The notes: generated from the sequence alone by a model not told the origin. 64,000 nucleotides of DNA from Prosapia bicincta (GCA_036971475.1 JBAIZL010000006.1:63998398-64062397), one strand, 5' to 3'; positions 36,603-48,080 are shown, counted from the first letter of the stretch. Translations and numbers: made by a program.

Positions 36603-37278
36603 GTAATAATATATTCAGTCCACAATACTATTAAAGTATCAAAGCAAAACAATTTTCTACGAATTTAAATTCATTCAATACCACCCATTGCTAAATCCAA
36701 GTAGAACAAGTTCAGACAGGTCTAGTGGCCTAATCTAATTGCATAACTTGCCCCTTACTTGACAGTTTAAACAAATTTTTAAACGCTATATTTCGTTAAT
36801 TAATGTCTCTAATTCGTCAAAACTGTTACTGTTATTAATAATTAGTAAATTTCATTCAAAAATTAATTCCTTAATAACCAGAATCCCCCAAAAATCCATA
36901 AATGAAACAAATAATGTAAGAAATTCACTTTACCAAATGTAGCCCTAAATCCTACGTAATAATTAATAATTTAGCTTCTGGTTATAATAAAACTTCAAAC
37001 GTTTACAATTACAGTATTACTAAAATAATCAATTATCCAATGAATAATGAATAGTCTAATGAAAAAATATCAGTACTTACTGTTCCAAATCCTTTAAAGT
37101 AGAACAATATCACATTAACGCAAAATTACACTTTTTTATTGTTAACCTCAAAACAATTACAGATGTTTATACACCAAAAATTATCGGAATAACTAAAACG
37201 CTATCCAACCTATGCTACCAGACGTGAGAACACAATATAACGATAAACTATACAAAAAAATCAACTAACAAAACTAAC

Positions 37279-37640
37279 TTTTTCCCACTTTAAATTACAT
37301 TTATAACGAAGCACCAAATTCATACGTCTGACAGCTATAACGTTTCACAACGAAGTCGCTCAGTCATGGTAGAAATATAGGCCTATAGACCTATGTGTGT
37401 TTTGCGACTTAAAAGGAGTCGGATCATTTTGATTCTCAAACTGACTCCACACAAAGATAACTTTTCCCACTTTAAATTACATTTATAGCGAAGCACCAAA
37501 TGCATACGTCTGACAGCTATAACGTTTCACAACGAAGTCGCTCAGTCATGGTAGAACTATATAGGCCTATGTTTGTCTAGCGACTTAAAAGGTGTCGGCT
37601 GCTCTGGATCATTTTAATTCTCAACCGACTCCACACTAAG
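37279..37640. repeat. 183-bp tandem duplication
   Basis: Two copies of a segment starting 'cccactttaaattacattta', at about 37282 and 37465, differ by a few substitutions and a short insertion ('gctgctctg'). The preceding 36601-37278 is AT-rich with no feature. Confidence 0.9.
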
Positions 37641-37649
37641 AATCTCCAA

Positions 37650-38560
37650 GGGAATATCTACTAGCTAGCACATCCACTACCCCCTCTACACCTGCTTCTG
37701 CTCGTGACACCATAACCGGATTGGTTATGGTAGGCCCTCACGATCCCGTGGTACCATGCAACCTCATGCCATGCATTCCAGTTTACAGAACCTACCTTTA
37801 GAGTACTAGAATCACGGGCGATTTACTGGAGAGTTTAGTTGAGCGTGACCAAGTGGGGCAGGCACTCCTCTCCAATCGTAGGATACACAGACTCGACAAA
37901 GCACTAAAACTACTGGGAGAAGACATTTTCTGAGGGAATCAGGTCAAGTGTCTGGGAGTCATACTCGACAGAGACCTGACTTGGGACCCTCATATTACCA
38001 ACAAGTTAAAGAAAGCAACTAGATTAACACAACTATATCCTATCCTCAACGGAACGAGCCCACTTTCACGTATCAACGTTCCCACGCACGCTTCACCCGC
38101 CTAACTCACGCACACGCAGACTCCAGTTATTCCAAAACAAGGTTTTGCGGATAATCACGAAGGCACTTAGATGCACAAAATCAACACTTCTTCACACTGG
38201 CTTGAAAGTGCATTTCATCAAACAACGCCTTTGACGATTAGCAACAAGGTTCTACAAACAGGCCCTTGCACACACAACATCTACGCTCATTTCCTCACTT
38301 GGTAGGTATGACTCCACCCAAGACACATACAGACGGCCACTGCCCCTCTTGACCGCCTACCTCTAACCATAAAATGCAAATAATATAATATGTACATACT
38401 AATACATTCTGCTTCACAGTTATGTTCCCGGTGACGCAAGAACACAGCTTAACCCAAACGGAAGTACTAATTTTGATCGCATGCCTTTTTAGCAGTTTCT
38501 AGTAGGCAGCAGAAGAAGAGGTGCATGTCATTCCTGCCACAGACTCACTAACAAAGTATT
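37650..38560 (+). pseudogene. Jockey-clade reverse transcriptase C-terminal fragment
   Basis: The plus strand encodes VKCLGVILDRDLTWDPHI from 37943, followed by NKLKKATRLTQLYPILNG. After a frameshift it encodes RRLQLFQNKVLRIITKAL from about 38115, ending at a stop near 38366. These match the thumb and C-terminal region downstream of the RT in jockey-type LINEs ('YLGVxLDxxLxWxxHI' and 'QNKxLRxIT'). There is one in-frame stop in the second block. The rest to 38560 appears to be 3' UTR. The nested LINE interrupts it at 38561. Confidence 0.8.
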
Positions 38561-38574
38561 TGTAATGTAATACC
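38561..38574. repeat. Target-site duplication, left copy
   Basis: tgtaatgtaatacc, identical to 42217-42230, flanks the RNase-H LINE. Confidence 0.9.
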
Positions 38575-41500
38575 ATTCATTCATTCATTATCCAACGCCC
38601 GTCTGTGGCAGTTGGGCCATTTGACGCCGAGCCTCCCAGTACCGAGCAGTGATGTCGTAAAGAGCATGGTTGAGTTTTGGGCAGGTGAGCAGGTGACTTG
38701 CCACCATAATTTCTGTGGAACAGAGTGGACACACGTCCGATTCGGCTATGCCAAGCCGGTGTAGGTGAGCCTGCAGATAGTCGTGACCGGTTTCCAGGCG
38801 GAACCTTGCAACAGCTCCACTTCTCTCCAGATGACCAGGTATGTGGCCTGGGATCGCTAAGTTTGCCCATATTTTGCCCGTGGATGCGTTTCTTAGTAGG
38901 TTCTTAGTGAGCCTGGATATGGTAGAGGGATTTTGCTACTTCAAGGGTTTGGAGAGTTTCAGGTTGCTCCTTCTCTGCTCCTTTTTTGGCCATTTCGTCC
39001 GCCTTCTCGTTTCCTGGAAGGCCCACGTGGCTGGGGACCCACTGTAGGCTGACATCCCAGCCCCTGCTAATAAGGTTGGCTAATTTCTTGCGGCAGTTTG
39101 AGGCATTCAGGCTTTCAGTGGGTTTGTTGTTGCTGAGGGCAGAGATTGCAGCCTGTGAGTCTATAAGAAACACAACACTGCTTGGTTGTAAGTTGAGCGC
39201 CTCAATATTATTGGCCGCCTCAGTGACAGCACATATTTCTCCCTCGAAGTTACTAGAGTTCCTGCCAACAGCTGAAGATTGCTGGAAAAACCTGCAGTAG
39301 GATCCTGCCCCAGCAGAATTAGTTTCAGGTATGTAAGAACCGTCTGTATAGACATGAGGCCACTCGTTACTCGGGTAAAGATTATGAATGGTTTCGAGAG
39401 CGTTTTTCCTTAGTTCTGTTGGGTTGGTCTCCTTTTTACTGCTTAAAGGGTTCAGCAGCTGAAGGTTTACTTTTGGCAGAGCGTCGACTACCTCAGTGAA
39501 ACTTTGCAGTGGTGCTGGGCTCGGAGTGGAGGTGTTATACTTCTCTCTTAGTGCTTCGGCGTGCACTAGAGGGGTGATTTGTGTTTTCAACCTCTGAGTT
39601 GCTGGTCTGTACCTACTCCAGTGACTGGAGTCTATTCGCCTAGCTCTTTCCCAAAATTTTAAAGTGCTTTTCTCCCTTCTGGATTCCAGTGGTTCTATAT
39701 CTGCTTGTAACTGCATCGCCACTATGGGGGTGGATTTGGCACCTCCAGTGATCGTCCTTAGGGCATTGTTTTGGACCACGTCATATTTAGATAGAGTACT
39801 GTTAGAGGAGAGAGACACAACTTCGCTCCCATACTCCATCACTGGACGGACATATGTTTTGTAGGCCGTGCCTGGTTTAGTTGAGAGTGTAAATAGTTGG
39901 GCAGTGGTTTTCTCCACACTAACCTCCATTTTGTTTTGATTTGACCATTTTTCTAGGCTGATAAGTGCGGAGTTAGTTGCATCTTGGAGGCGTTGTATGC
40001 CGCTGCCTGTTGCCTATAAAACCAAATCGTCAGCAAAAAAGAGACACTGCATTCCCAAAATTGATTCAATAGCCTGCTGAAGGTCGTCTATCATGACATT
40101 GAATAATAAACAGCTAAGCACCGCTCCCTGGGGAAGACCCTGTCGTAGTTGGCGGTAAAAAGATGTACTGTTTTGAAACTTGCACCTGATAAAGCGGTGA
40201 GATAAGAAGCTTTTGATCCACCTGAGCATGTTACCGGTCACTCCCCTGCGTTTCAGCTTATGTAGGAGCAAATGCCGCCAGATTTTGTCATATGCTGCTT
40301 TGAAATCAACGAAAACAGCGAGGGTTGATTGTTTATGGTTAAAGCCATCCTTGACCGATTGTGTAAACTTGACGATTTGGTCTGTAGTGGATCTGTATTT
40401 GCGGAAGCCAGCTTGGTTGTCGCTTATTGCTCCGATGGTTTCCAGAAACTCGCGCAGTCTGCGTTCGATCATTTTTTCTGCCACCTTGCAACATACACTG
40501 GTGAGAGAGATGGGCCGATAACTAGACAGCAGGTTCGCAGCTTTCCCCTTTTTTAACAGTGATATTATCTCGGCTTTCCTCCATTGATGGGGGACTCTGG
40601 TCTTCCATGTGAGATTAATGAGTTTGAGGAAGGTTTGTTTTGCGGTTTCTCCTAGGTGGCGAACAAAATCGGGGAATATACCGTCAGGTCCCGCAGATTT
40701 GCCATTCTTCAAGCAAGCTAAAGCTAGCTCAAGGTCCTGAAGTGTAAAGGGGTTGTCAAATGGAGGGTGGTCGTTTTCTGCAGCTGTTTTTACCATGATA
40801 CTCTTCCTCTCTTCTGATGTAACATGCAGCCTGCTGACAGCAGCATAGTGTTTGCATAGAGCGTTGGCTATTTGGTCTGGTTCTGTGAGCTTTCTACCAC
40901 CTGTGGCGTTGTCATTAATCGGTTCCCATTAATGGCTTGATTTCTCGTTATTGAGGCTCGAGATGAATCTGTGTGCCTTGCTACCTTCTTTACGGAAATC
41001 TAGCTTAGATATGAAGGTTCTGTAAGCTGTTCTTTTGGCTTGTACTATGCCTTGTTTGAGAGTGGCTTGACGTTTTCTCAAGTCAACGCAGTCAATCATA
41101 CTATTGGTGGTTTCCGCCTTTCGCCTAGCAATGTTTCTATTTGCTTTTAAATCGGTGAGGGACCCGGTCCAGAAGGGTTTGTACTTTTTGGCTTGCCCTC
41201 TCGGAATACTCGCCTTGGCGGCAGTCAGAATTCCTTCTACAAAACGTTGAGTGGATTTGTCGGGATTGGTGTCAACTATGCTGTCCTTCAGAAGTGCGTC
41301 AGTTAGCTCCTTGAACATATCCCAGTTCGCTTTTTTTAAATTCCAACGAGTAAGCTTAGGTCTGCTTTGTGGTTGTCGCTTTTTGCTTTTAATTTTTAAG
41401 CACAACGTGCGGTGCCCGCACCCATCCATGGCGTCGTCAAGAGATAAGAATGCTCTTGTCATTAAGTTTGCGTGGACTAGGACGAGATCGGGAGTGCTTG

Positions 41501-42216
41501 AGTGCCCGGCAAAGGAAAGAAATGTTGGCTCGGTTGGGAGATGGGTCAGGTTTGTAGAGTCGATCAGGTTTTCTACACTTCTCCCAGCCACATTTGCAGT
41601 AGTATATCCCCACCGACTGGAGTGGGCGTTGAAATCGCCAATCACCAGACTGTTTGGGAGTCGAACCAGATCTGAGATGAAGTCAACATTTGGAGTATTG
41701 TTAGGTAGGTTGTACAATCCTATCATTTTGTAGTGGGTTCCTTTAGACCAAACATCGATAGATGCAGCTTCAAGTTTATTATTATTAGTCATTTCACGCA
41801 ATACGGTAAACTTGCTAGGTAGTCTGTCGTTAACACCACAAATAATTCCAGAGGCAATTTGCTTTGATCGTTTTAAAATATAATTAGAAAAGTTTGTCAT
41901 TTTATAAAAACTTGGTGAATCCGTAGAGGCACCAACTTCGACAATAATAAAAATGTTAGCGTCCGTTTTTGAAATTAAAGTTTTGAACTCAGTAAATTTG
42001 GGATGATTTAATCCTCCCGCGTTCCAAAATATAATACGAAGGTCGTCGTTAGCTTGGTAGCCCTGAAAAGGGCCGTTGGTATTCATTCTTAAAATTCTCG
42101 TTCTTGTAGCGATCATTTAGCTCGATTGGCGATGGTTGGCTCGATTTCGGCGATCGCCGTAGCAGATTTAGCGTTACCCAGAGTACACCACGTGGAGGCC
42201 TGCTACATTGTACCCC
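38575..42216 (-). mobile_element. RNase-H-bearing non-LTR retrotransposon (I/LOA-like)
   Basis: A 3,642-bp insertion with perfect 14-bp target duplications, minus-strand orientation and a 3' tail of (TGAA)3 rather than poly(A). The encoded order is apurinic-type endonuclease, reverse transcriptase, RNase H, zinc knuckle, which places it among LINE clades with RNase H (I, LOA and relatives). Only about 100 bp precedes the ORF2 start and no ORF1 is present, so the copy is either 5'-truncated or from an ORF2-only lineage. It landed in the 3' UTR of a jockey-like copy: the sequence on both sides continues as one unit. Confidence 0.93.
38588..42116 (-). pseudogene. LINE ORF2 polyprotein, two stops and one frameshift
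   Basis: It would encode about 1,175 residues copying the element by target-primed reverse transcription. Endonuclease: FWNAGG, IIVEVGA, VIGDFNAH, all in the block 42116-40929. Reverse transcriptase: GKSAGPDGI, YRPISLTSV, FVDFKAAYD, GLPQGAVLS, FFADDLVL, in 40796-40014. RNase H: YTDGSY, FEGEICAV, LIDSQAAI and WVPSHVGLPGNEKADE, with D-E-D-D present, in 39929-38904. The C-terminal knuckle CPLCSTEIMVASHLLTC lies near 38710-38760. The endonuclease, RT and RNase H blocks are all in one frame, broken only by TAA at 40929-40931 and TAG at 40014-40016 (just after the FADD block, where Trp is usual). A one-base insertion near 38915-38925 shifts the knuckle frame. The damage is light, suggesting recent insertion. 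Confidence 0.93.
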
Positions 42217-42230
42217 TGTAATGTAATACC
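42217..42230. repeat. Target-site duplication, right copy
   Basis: tgtaatgtaatacc, identical to 38561-38574. Confidence 0.9.
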
Positions 42231-42545
42231 TCTCCTTATCCCTTAGCATAAGATGATCCAAATCTCCAGGGTTAATTCATGATCTGTCGCGGGATTTTTC
42301 CTTGCAGAGTTTCTTTCTGGCCCAGTTTTTTCATCCCGCTCTTAGCACGACACTTACCGTACTGTTTCATTCCACTATCTCCTGATTCTCCATGGAAAGA
42401 GCTTATGAGCTTGGTACATAGCAATCAATCCCGTTTTCTTCACTCGCGGTAGGGATACTAACCGCATGTGTATGTGAGACGGAGGCAGCTAGCTAGAGAT
42501 TAGCTGTCACGAGGGTTAGCTTCTGGGGGTACAACCACGGACAAA
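42231..42545 (+). mobile_element. Jockey-like LINE 3' UTR, distal part
   Basis: It matches 28178-28497 over about 300 bp at high identity ('ttagcataag' to 'ccacgagggtt'). It is the continuation of the element whose coding end lies at 37943-38366, separated from it by the nested LINE. The poly(A) is lost. Confidence 0.7.
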
Positions 42546-43800
42546 ATTGAAAAACAATCAATAGTGAGTCCTCGTACAGGTCAGGCGTTATTGTCTAACA
42601 AAGCCTCGGCGTAGTCCTTTGTTGGTAGTGTACGTGTGCAAGTTTTCTTTGTATAAACCTTTTCACTTAGTGAACTGTTTTAATAGAGAGTTAAGTTTTA
42701 CTGTACATAGTGCGCTGTTAGTTCTAATTATACACTTAAGTCATAGTTATAAGTTAATAAATTCAAAAGGGTAGCACTTACACAATCTTACAAATAATTC
42801 TCTTTAATAGAGTGTGCTTAAAGTAATACTAAAGTTACGGTAGTTAACTGACAAACTACTTACATCAAGTGACAAAATATTTGTGCTTTAAATACACCAA
42901 CAGAGACCCAGATTTATCCCTAGCGTTAAACTCAATATAAGTACATAACTCTAATTTTAATATTTTTTCTTTAATTTAATTCAATTATTTGAGCCAGTAG
43001 TAGATAACCTCTGCACCTGCCGCAACTCTCCTTTTTACACTAACCGGAGAGTTACCTTTAAACCTCTTTGGCGATGGCAACTAGAAAGCTTTAACCCAGC
43101 ACCCCAGAGCGGCGAGATCGAGCCAATGGAGGCAAACTAGTCTCACAGCACGCCCAGCCGCTTGAGGGTGTATGACCCTGCGAGGACGACCTCCGCGGTT
43201 ACGGCTGCGGTGCTAAGCGGGCCTTCCTAGGCCCTAGCTTAATCAGCTACTCCTGTCAGCTCCTACTCCCAATCAGAGATAGGCACTTACTACTCTTCGA
43301 AGGAGGTTTCTGCTGCCGAATCCGCCTACGAATATGCCGGTTATTGGTCCGTCGTCGTAATGCGGAAGAGGAAGAAGCAGACTGGCCAGTCAGACTTCGG
43401 AACCGAAACTGAGGCAAAGTGCTAGAGCGTAGACCCAGCAAAGACTGCTAGGGCTGTAGCCAGCGCAGAGACTTTCAGTGCTCCATAAAGACTTATACAC
43501 CTACAACTAACATTAACAATACCAGGGCAGCGGCCAAAATCCCTCTCATTACGATCTGGCCAGATCATTACAGAATAATCGACATATGTAAGTAAGGAGT
43601 TCCAATCCAAGTAGAATCCTCACTTTTATACGGCCACCAATGTGAAGGATGGAGTGAGGCTCCAAACCATCATACCTAGTCTAGTCTGCTTGACCGGGTC
43701 TACCACAGAGGGCTCGCATTGAAACTATGACACTGTGGCTCTCCAGGAGACTTATACACCTAATCAGCTCCCCACTCAAACAACTAAGTAGCGTTTATTT
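42546..43800 (+). pseudogene. GC-rich LINE 5' region remnant (tentative)
   Basis: 42546-42980 is AT-rich without signals. 43000-43780 is GC-rich with short open frames on both strands; near 43712-43758 a plus-strand frame reads YDTVALQETYTPNQ, which matches the first conserved block of LINE endonucleases ('ALQETxL'). Upstream Arg/Ser-rich frames could be an ORF1. Nothing continues past 43790. Confidence 0.4.
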
Positions 43801-43844
43801 TCCACAGAATATATAAGTCATAATTAATATTACTAATTGATATC

Positions 43845-45060
43845 ACTTGGCAATAAAAAACACTACTTACAGGTATTTTTCATCAGATGCATTTCGCTCT
43901 AAATCGGTGATTTGTCCAATGCTGTGAGTCACAAGACAAGACTGTTTCTCAGGTGTGTTGTATTATAGAGTCTTTATTGTTTTGGTGTTCTGTGATGTAT
44001 CGTTGTTCATAGTGCTGCTATTAATTATTTGTTCGAATATAGTGATTGATTGTGAGTTTATTTTATCATTTAGAATGTGTTAAAGATAGTTTTTATGATT
44101 GTATACTTTAAAATTTTCTGTTATGTTTAGTTTATTAGTTGTGTTTTTGTCTTTTATGTGTTGAGGTTTCTGCCTGTTTGATCTAAGTACAAGTTAGGGT
44201 AATCGTTACATTTCGTATACTCCTGCCCTATCGTTCTGAAGGGTTTTTGTGTTGTGTAGGTGTTTTTTGTTTGTTGAATGTTTAGAGGCTTCTTTGTATT
44301 AAAGTTTTTGGAATAAAGAAGCTATTTTTCGTATGTGTTGTGTTATGTTAATGGTACGTACTTTTGTTTTTTGTTGTATTAGGTGTATGTTGTTTTTGTG
44401 TATTAAGTTGTATATCATGATGTGTTTGCATCCATTTCTTTGGACTATATATTTTATCATGTTGAGTTCGCTTATTCTGTTTTCGTTGTTCACGAGTATA
44501 CTGATTAATCTGTGAATTATGGAGTGGAATGTGGCTTGTTTGTGCTGTATGAAGTAGTACGATGTGTTGTGTATAACTATGTCTCTGAAGTTGATTGTGT
44601 TTTGTTTCTGGTGTAAACTTTATATTGTTTTGTATTTTGTTTTAAGTATTTGTAGTAGGTGTTTATCTGTCTTTTGTTGCCTTTGAATCAGATTAGGATG
44701 TCATCTACGTACCTATGCCAGTATATTATTATTTTCATGAACGTATATGTTGTTGTTTATGACGTGTTTTTGTGCTAAGTTTAGTATGATTATTTATAGT
44801 TGATCCCATGGGTAGGCCTTTTTATTGACAAAAGCCTCCATTGTTATGTACAACATAAAAACTGCATGTTTTAATTATTAATAAAAACATAACTAAATTA
44901 CTATCACATTAATTACCGTCCAAGTAAAATTAAAAGTGCATGCAACTATTGATATCATTTGGTAAAAAAACCATTACCTACTGATATTTTTCATCAAACG
45001 CGTTTCGCACTAGGTCAGTGCATTATTAAATTCTGTGAGTCACGGAAAATACTCTTCAAA
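43845..45060 (-). mobile_element. Decayed Penelope-like element with direct terminal repeats
   Basis: Two related direct repeats, 43845-43965 and 44945-45058 (both with 'tatttttcatca', then 'gcgtttcgc' or 'gcatttcgc', then 'gtgagtcac'), flank a minus-strand body. The body encodes a reverse transcriptase piece with YVDDILI at about 44696-44713 and the PLE-typical 'FKGNKRQINT' following it. Lower down, C-N-D-Y then DQTGRNLNT near 44165-44200 matches the GIY-YIG endonuclease core ('FYIGQTGRxFxxR'). Many stops and frameshifts are present, and the ~1 kb body is far shorter than an intact PLE. The terminal repeats fit pseudo-LTRs. Confidence 0.75.
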
Positions 45061-45479
45061 ATGTGCATACAACAAAACTAAAAGTTCTGTTGTTTCTGTT
45101 TTGAGCATTGTTACTCTTAAGAGACAACAGTAGTGATATACATGAAAGGCACATAACCGCTTAGTCTTAACTATTCCTAACCCATTTTAAGTTACAGCAA
45201 AAAATGTACCCCTGGATTACATAGTTATCCGCGCAATTACAACAGTGTTAAAGAGATACAAATTGTTCTTGATTCTGAAACAACAGGTCAACATAAGTTC
45301 CACTACAACAATTTTTCAAATTTTTCGGGTGCATACTTCTAGTTTTTTTTGTATCGTGTGGTAAAATGTCTCCTTGTTTGACCTGTATCAAATTTCGATA
45401 TGCATATACGAAACATGCTAAACATATACACCAACGGTAACACAAATCTTAAATTTCTAAATGTCAACAAAAAAGCAAT

Positions 45480-45745
45480 AAACTAAATATACAAACAGAC
45501 AAACACCACAGAAACCTACCTCAACACATTTTAAATGATAAAACATACACACAATCAATCACTATATTCCAACACACAATTAACAACTACTCTATGAACA
45601 ATAACACACCACGGAATGCCAATACACCACAGACTCACACACTGAATAATACAAAGCATCTGAGCACCATACTAGTCCGTGACTAACAGTTGTGAAAAAT
45701 ATCAGTAAGTATTAGGTTTTTTCCACGTAATACCAATAAAAATTA
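45480..45745 (+). mobile_element. Penelope-like element 3' fragment, inverted relative to 43845-45060
   Basis: On the plus strand it parallels the minus-strand sequence of 43930-44180: 'gaaacctacctcaacaca', 'caatcaatcactatattcc', then the terminal repeat motif 'gaaaaatatcagtaagta' at about 45700. It is in the opposite orientation to the larger copy, another head-to-head PLE pair. 45061-45479 between them is not recognised. Confidence 0.65.
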
Positions 45746-45800
45746 ATAACTTTATTTTTATTGTAAATAACCTTTATTTTTATATGTAACAAGATTGTTG

Positions 45801-47012
45801 TTGAGGTGGGCGAACCGATTCATTTAGAAGAACGATTCAGAATCGGACGGTTCACTATAATGAAGCGCTTCATTTAACGGTTTATTAATGGTTCGTTTGT
45901 TGTAGCCGTTGCAGTAAGCAAGTAATGCAGTAGCATTTATTTGTCGTTATTTTACAATACCTAAAATATACAAATATGTATATTATAAGCAATAGTATAC
46001 ATTTTTTTATTAAAGATATTGGGATGTATAGCCTATTTTAAGCTGCTGTTAGTTCAACCAATTCAAGTACTATTATTCTTTGAGGTTAGTTTATAAGGTT
46101 ATGTAAATGATAACCTTATGTTATGTTTATTGTACAATGATAAAATCATTGTACGAATATACATAAAACAGTACAAACTGAAAATTTTGTTGAAAATAAG
46201 GTAGTAAGTAATACTTGACCAAGTGGAAATCAACTAAATTTTCAAAAATGGTATACAAGAATACATTATAAACTAGAAACATGATATTAAGACGGTTTGT
46301 GAATCTAAATTTTTACCTTTTTTAGTTGCCTCAAAACATACATATTGACATAAAATGTGGCGTTATAAGCATAATCACACTTAGAGTATTATTTACCAAC
46401 ATAATACTATAATAAATTGTTATGTGTAATAGCACTCAAGTCATTACATATTCTTACATTAAAATATACATAGAAAGAATGTAGTTAGGACAGATTATGT
46501 TATAAATAAAATTAAGGATAGACTTCTTTTTTATTAGGAATATTAATAAACTTTCACCTTGGTTGAATATTAATTATAAACACTCAAAAACCTTAACCAC
46601 AATACTTTAATTTCAGTTACCAACTAACCATCCTCAGAGGGATAACATACAAAGACTCAGTTACTTGGGATCTGAAATGTATATAAAATTTTTTTAAATG
46701 TATTGCGGTTACGAGGTTTTTGAGTATTTATTATAAAATTCCTGCACTTACTGTCCACTGTATATATTTACTACTGACATGTCAAAGTTGTTACAGTAAA
46801 AGATTTGCCTAATTGACATATTTTCATTAGCGTCTGAACCACAAAAGAAGACTGACTAACTGAACGAAAGAACAGGTTCTCTCCCTGGTACAATTCTTAC
46901 TGAAGTGCTTGCTGAAGAACCAGTGAAGGCAATTCATTTTCATAGAATCGCACACAGTCATTTGAATGAAGCTCTTCAATTGAACCGTTCATGAACCGTA
47001 TGCCCATCTCTA
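45801..47012. mobile_element. Non-autonomous hAT element
   Basis: Terminal sequences TTGAGGTGGGC and, inverted, TAGAGATGGGC, with the following 'gaACCGaTTC' and 'atACGGTTC' also related. Candidate 8-bp duplications are gattgttg (45793-45800) and gttagttg (47013-47020), agreeing at 6 of 8. No transposase motif was found in the 1.2 kb. A hairpin element sits inside at 46566-46735. Confidence 0.65.
46566..46735. mobile_element. Hairpin element with CUGAGGA hammerhead-like core
   Basis: Left 'ataaacactcaaaaacctta' pairs with right 'cgaggtttttgagtatttat' in an imperfect inverted repeat. On the minus strand near 46611-46637: CUGAGGA plus extra U, stem II GGUUA/UAACU (5 bp with one G-U), then GAAA. 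CUGANGA permits G at position 7. Stems I and III are unclear. Confidence 0.6.
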
Positions 47013-47231
47013 GTTAGTTGTTTCTTGAAGACATAATTATCTAAAGATATAGACCTTCAGTTGAAAAAATTAAAAGAACCTTGCAGTTTTATTATAATTT
47101 CAAAATATAATGAAAAGGTAAATAAAAAATGTTCTGTAATTTGTTATTTTTTTGTAAGATGGTTTGGTTTATTCCCTTTAAAAAGTTATAAGAAAATATT
47201 TGAGGAAGACTGCCTGTACTTTGAAATTGTT

Positions 47232-47232
<1 letters not shown>

Positions 47233-47301
<69 letters not shown>

Positions 47302-47322
47302 GTGTGTGTGTGTGTGTGTGTT
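47233..47322. repeat. (TA)n(TG)n microsatellite
   Basis: About 58 bp of (TA)n, 'tgtatgta', then about 20 bp of (TG)n. Confidence 0.95.
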
Positions 47323-47731
47323 ACTTAAAAATATATTCCATACAAGATGAAACTTATTTTAATGTTGCAAACAATAAACGGTAACCCAGAAACATTCCCT
47401 TATGAAGTAATTCACGAATGACTGCATTGTATTGCACTACATTTCTACAAAGCTCAAAGAAAGTCAGATACAAAATATCTTGTTAGGTTAGGTTTGGTTG
47501 TAAATAATAAGATGTTATGCTAATATCAACTCTATGAAGGAAACTGTTGCTTCCATTGCTATTGGGTAGTATCATTGAAGTTGTTTTGGTTTAGCCTTAT
47601 TTTGAGTGAGGCTACTGTGAAATTCTGTTTACCTTATTAGATTAAAATACAGCAGAGTCTCAATAATTCGAGGTAGATGGGACCGGATTACAAAAAACTC
47701 GAATTACACGGAAGTACGTTCCTATGCATTA

Positions 47732-48080
47732 GAAAAAATAGGACTAAACACTTTTAAATATTTGCAAACTTTCCTATAGTACCACTTACTTAAATTCGTT
47801 GAGGACGGCCGTTTCGGGAGATGTGTCCCATTGTCAACTCAGACTCTAACTGATCTCAAGATTTTCGTAGGTTAGGGTATTAGGGTGGGGGTGGGATATT
47901 ATGGTGGTGTGGGTGTATTTTGTAAGTATTAGATACTAAGATACTGAGTTGACAATGGGACACATCTCCCAAAATGGCCGTCTCCAATAAATATAATTAA
48001 GTGGTATTATAGGCAAGTTTGTAAATATTTAAAAAAAAGTGTTTAGTGAAAACTAGTAGCTCACGTGAAGATGGAATCAA
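47732..48080. mobile_element. Palindromic PLE-type element, variant hammerhead
   Basis: Outer arms ('actaaacacttttaaatatt' left, its inverse at about 48000-48047 right) enclose an inner inverted pair 'gagatgtgtcccattgtcaa' and 'ttgacaatgggacacatctc'. A G-rich spacer lies at 47880-47925. Minus-strand 47841-47800 gives UGAG, UUGACAA, extra U, stem II GGGA/UCCC, GAAA, C-GGCC-G, UC, CUCA. The right flank 'ctagtagctcacgtgaagat' reappears inverted beside the sister element at 51005. A pogo-like terminus 'gtctcaataattcgagg' lies upstream at 47656. Confidence 0.75.

Noticed and set aside
36461..36652. Poly-asparagine protein
   Set aside because: It is a translation of the (ATT)n microsatellite.
41251..41733. 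160-codon plus-strand frame
   Set aside because: It is antisense to the LINE endonuclease domain.
44299..44493. Independent small protein of 64 residues
   Set aside because: It lies within the decayed Penelope-like body downstream of the YVDD block and is a remnant of that reading frame.
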